From Catellatospora sp. KI3 (GTDB lineage: Bacteria; Actinomycetota; Actinomycetes; Mycobacteriales; Micromonosporaceae): DNA of 64,000 nt. The notes below the pieces were generated by a model. It was not told where the DNA came from. It searched no databases and worked only from the letters and a program-made list of their open reading frames with translations. This document shows positions 62,509-64,000 of the stretch, in pieces. Made by a program: the position numbers and the translations under genes. The stretch covers positions 62,001 through 126,000 of the forward strand of contig NZ_JASAMB010000020.1 in NCBI RefSeq assembly GCF_029948125.1, written 5' to 3'. Each line of letters opens with the position of its first letter. Position 1 is the first letter of the stretch.

Positions 62509-62979
62509 TCAGGCGCGGCCCGTGGCCAGCCAGTCGCGGACCTGGGCCGTGGAGTCGGCGCCGACGCTGCGGGCCAGGTCCGCGATGGTCACCTGCCGCA
62601 GCGACTGCCGCCAGGCGCGGTCGGCGTCGTACATGACCCGGGCGATGCCGCACGGGGCTGTGCACGACTCCGGCGGGGCGGCCAGCGGGCCGCGCTGGCG
62701 CACCTCGGTGCAGACGAACGCCCCGGCCGGCCCCTCGATCGCCTCCACGACGTCGAGCACGGTGATCTCCGCGGCCGGGCGGGTGAGCAGGTAGCCGCCC
62801 GCCTTGCCCTGCACCGACCGCACGAGTCCGGCCCGGGACAGCTCCTGCAGCTGCTTGGCCAGGTAGCTGGGGGAGACGTCGTGGAGTCGGGCGAGCCGGA
62901 CGGCGGGCACCGGCTCGGTGGCCGCCGTCAGCGCGAAACAGCAGTGCAGCGCCCACTCCACGCCCCCGGACAGCTTCAT
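62509..62979 (-). CDS. Rrf2-family transcriptional regulator
   Basis: 156 residues from ATG 62979 (MKLSGGVEWALHC), the canonical Rrf2 opening; an ATG 18 bp upstream is less likely. The winged HTH (LARLHDVSPSYLAKQLQELSRAGLVRSVQGKAGGYLLTRPA) is intact. Three Cys near 92-115 (FVCTEV...ESCTAPCGIA) match the Fe-S ligand set of sensing members, so it may respond to NO, oxygen or iron-sulfur status. It ends 12 bp from the converging monooxygenase gene. Confidence 0.92.
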   Translation of the reverse strand: MKLSGGVEWALHCCFALTAATEPVPAVRLARLHDVSPSYLAKQLQELSRAGLVRSVQGKAGGYLLTRPAAEITVLDVVEAIEGPAGAFVCTEVRQRGPLAAPPESCTAPCGIARVMYDADRAWRQSLRQVTIADLARSVGADSTAQVRDWLATGRA

Positions 62980-63007
62980 GCCGTCCATGGTACGCATCCC
63001 GGATGAA

Positions 63008-63025
63008 AGCTGTCCGAGTACAGCT
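63008..63025. promoter_or_regulatory. Inverted repeat upstream of the Rrf2 gene
   Basis: AGCTGT-CCGAGT-ACAGCT (6-bp arms) lies about 30-45 bp upstream of the Rrf2 start and touches the stop codon of the peptidase gene upstream. It is a candidate autoregulatory site. Confidence 0.4.
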
Positions 63026-63657
63026 CAGGGGTGGTTGCCGTAGCGGGCCGCGGGTGCGCCGGTGAGCAGGGCCCAGTAGCGGTCGCCGTACGACCAGTGC
63101 CACCACTGGGCCGGGTAGTTGACCAGCCCGGCCTGGCGCATCGCCGAGCCGAGCAGGTCCCGGTTGGCGCGGGCCTGACGGTCGACGTCGGCGTCGCTGG
63201 TGCACAGCGCCGAGCCGGTGTCGTGCAGCTCCGTGCCCAGCCACAGCCGCACCCCGTCGACGGTGCACAGTGTCAGGTCGACCGCCCCGCCGGTGAGGTG
63301 CGGGGCCAGCGGCGGCGGCGGGCAGTGCCGGGCGGCGGCGCGGCGCAGCGAGTCGTCGCCGTCCGGACGGTCGGCCCGCAGCCGCGCCACCGCCGCCTCG
63401 AACAGCCGCTGCTGCTCCTCCGCGCGCCGGTACCCCTCGACGACGAGCAGCCGCAGACCCCGCGGCAGCAGCATCTGCGCCATCACCAGCCGGTCGGCCA
63501 CCCCCTGCCGCACCTGGGCGTACGAGCCGTCGACGTCGGCCACCAGCTGGTCCATCCGCAGCGCCGCCATCGCCCGGACGTCGACCAGCGGTTCCCCGCA
63601 GTCGGCCACGGGTACGGCAGCGACCCGGGGATCGGACAAAGAAATGATCTCGGACAT
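63025..63657 (-). CDS. M15D peptidase, VanX-like D-Ala-D-Ala dipeptidase
   Basis: 210 residues from ATG 63657. VanX-type features: RLLVVEGYRRAEEQQRLF (arginine that stabilises the transition state), zinc ligands His and Asp in PHLTGGAVDLTLCTVDG, and the third His in YPAQWWHWSYGDRYWALL. The residue before WWH is Gln, where active VanX-type enzymes have the catalytic Glu (EWWH). It may therefore be weakly active or have another role. No vanH/vanA homologue is nearby, so a glycopeptide-resistance operon is not indicated; a housekeeping dipeptidase is likelier. Confidence 0.85.
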   Translation of the reverse strand: MSEIISLSDPRVAAVPVADCGEPLVDVRAMAALRMDQLVADVDGSYAQVRQGVADRLVMAQMLLPRGLRLLVVEGYRRAEEQQRLFEAAVARLRADRPDGDDSLRRAAARHCPPPPLAPHLTGGAVDLTLCTVDGVRLWLGTELHDTGSALCTSDADVDRQARANRDLLGSAMRQAGLVNYPAQWWHWSYGDRYWALLTGAPAARYGNHP

Positions 63658-63666
63658 GACGTGCCC

Positions 63667-63708
63667 TTCCAGTGTGCGGTCGCTAGATCGTGCGACCGCA
63701 CACTGGAA
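63667..63708. terminator. 17-bp perfect inverted repeat between two minus-strand genes
   Basis: TTCCAGTGTGCGGTCGC (63667-63683) and its complement at 63692-63708 flank an 8-nt loop. It sits 20 bp downstream of the TPR gene and 10 bp upstream of the peptidase start, so it should terminate the former; it would also hide the peptidase leader if transcribed through. Confidence 0.75.
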
Positions 63709-63727
63709 TTCCGCTGTAACGCCCCGA

Positions 63728-64000
63728 TCAGCCGCCGAGCAGCTCGGCGTGCTCCCGGGCGCCGTGGTCGTGGAAGACCCGTAGCGCGTCGGCCCGCAGC
63801 AGGGCCGCCTGCTCGTGCTCACCCCGGGCGCTGTGCAGCGCGCTGAGGTCGCGCCGCACCCGGGCCGCCCACAGCGGCGACTCGAACGACTCGAACAGCT
63901 CCAGCGAGGCCCGCAGGAAGTTGCCGGCCAGATCGGCCCGGTCCAGCCGCAGATGGGCGTCGCCGAGGGTGCGCAGCGTCACCGCCTGCCCGAACCGGTC
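63728..64000 (-). CDS. C-terminal end of a TPR protein (5' part outside window)
   Basis: The frame is open to the window edge, giving at least 90 residues. The visible part has TPR-like helices (AVTLRTLGDAHLRLDRADLAG, then NFLRASLELFESFESPLWAARVRRDLSALHSARGEHEQAA). It resembles the C-terminus of NB-ARC/TPR or SARP regulators such as the one at 1055-3439, but the defining domains are not in the window. It ends near a 17-bp hairpin. Confidence 0.7.
   Translation of the reverse strand, partial: DRFGQAVTLRTLGDAHLRLDRADLAGNFLRASLELFESFESPLWAARVRRDLSALHSARGEHEQAALLRADALRVFHDHGAREHAELLGG

Noticed and set aside
63025-63657. Vancomycin-resistance operon
   Set aside because: Only a VanX-like gene is present. 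There are no vanH, vanA/D-Ala-D-Lac ligase or vanRS genes nearby, and the catalytic Glu is replaced.

Overview
The window is GC-rich with the gene content of a filamentous actinomycete. It holds many secreted CBM-bearing hydrolases, an XRE/DUF397 pair, a SigE-type sigma factor, BTAD and NB-ARC/TPR regulators and a DUF574 methyltransferase. I infer a Micromonosporaceae-like organism (Actinoplanes/Micromonospora relatives); there is no rRNA or marker gene to fix this. Annotation is by reading frames, motifs and repeats only, with no database search.

Layout. 1-8.5 kb: tail of a repeat-rich surface protein, an NB-ARC/TPR regulator, a sigma factor with a PQQ-propeller membrane partner, a quinone-reductase-like MDR enzyme, a start-less beta/gamma-crystallin remnant, a methyltransferase and a RibD-like reductase. 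8.5-10.8 kb: initiator tRNA-Met with a strong terminator, then an orphan 720-residue ATPase of visibly lower GC. 11-14 kb: secreted GH12 cellulase and cytosolic GH3 hexosaminidase. 14.2-30.9 kb: a seven-gene, mostly translationally coupled NRPS operon. 30.9-38.7 kb: GntR/membrane pair, berberine-bridge-type oxidoreductase, alpha/beta hydrolase with divergent TetR, GH18 chitinase and a DHA2 exporter. 39-43 kb: XRE/DUF397 pair, a small unknown protein, a MetE-like protein and a DUF574 methyltransferase. 43-51.7 kb: a sugar-utilisation locus (GH2 enzyme with AbfB domains, divergent ABC importer, LacI regulator) with a perfect LacI-type palindrome in the divergent promoter, followed by an APH-fold kinase. 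52.6-53.5 kb: non-coding, several layers of tandem and dispersed repeats. 53.5-57.4 kb: two secreted proteases sharing a C-terminal CBM5/12 module. 57.7-64 kb: BTAD/AAA regulator, FAD monooxygenase, Rrf2 regulator, VanX-like M15 peptidase and the tail of a TPR protein.

The NRPS operon is the most promising undescribed system. It encodes C-A-T (unassigned, code read as about DTEDIGTIIK), C-A-T-TE fused to a 12-TM MFS exporter (serine code DVWHVSLIDK; TE nucleophile is Cys in GHCGVG), a free acyl-activating enzyme, C-A-T (glycine-like code DILQLGVIWK), a free carrier protein, a stand-alone condensation-like protein and an N,N-dimethylformamidase beta-subunit-like protein. A simple reading is that an acyl or aryl starter is activated onto the free carrier and extended with Gly, an unknown residue and Ser. 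The chain would then be released by a Cys thioesterase that is part of the same polypeptide as the exporter. Module order, starter and product are inference.

Second in interest is the PfkB-like/AAA ATPase next to the initiator tRNA. Its base composition and isolation suggest acquisition, and its architecture would fit a conflict or stress system, but no function is proven. Long inverted repeats between genes recur and include a related GGGGAAA-core family at three loci.
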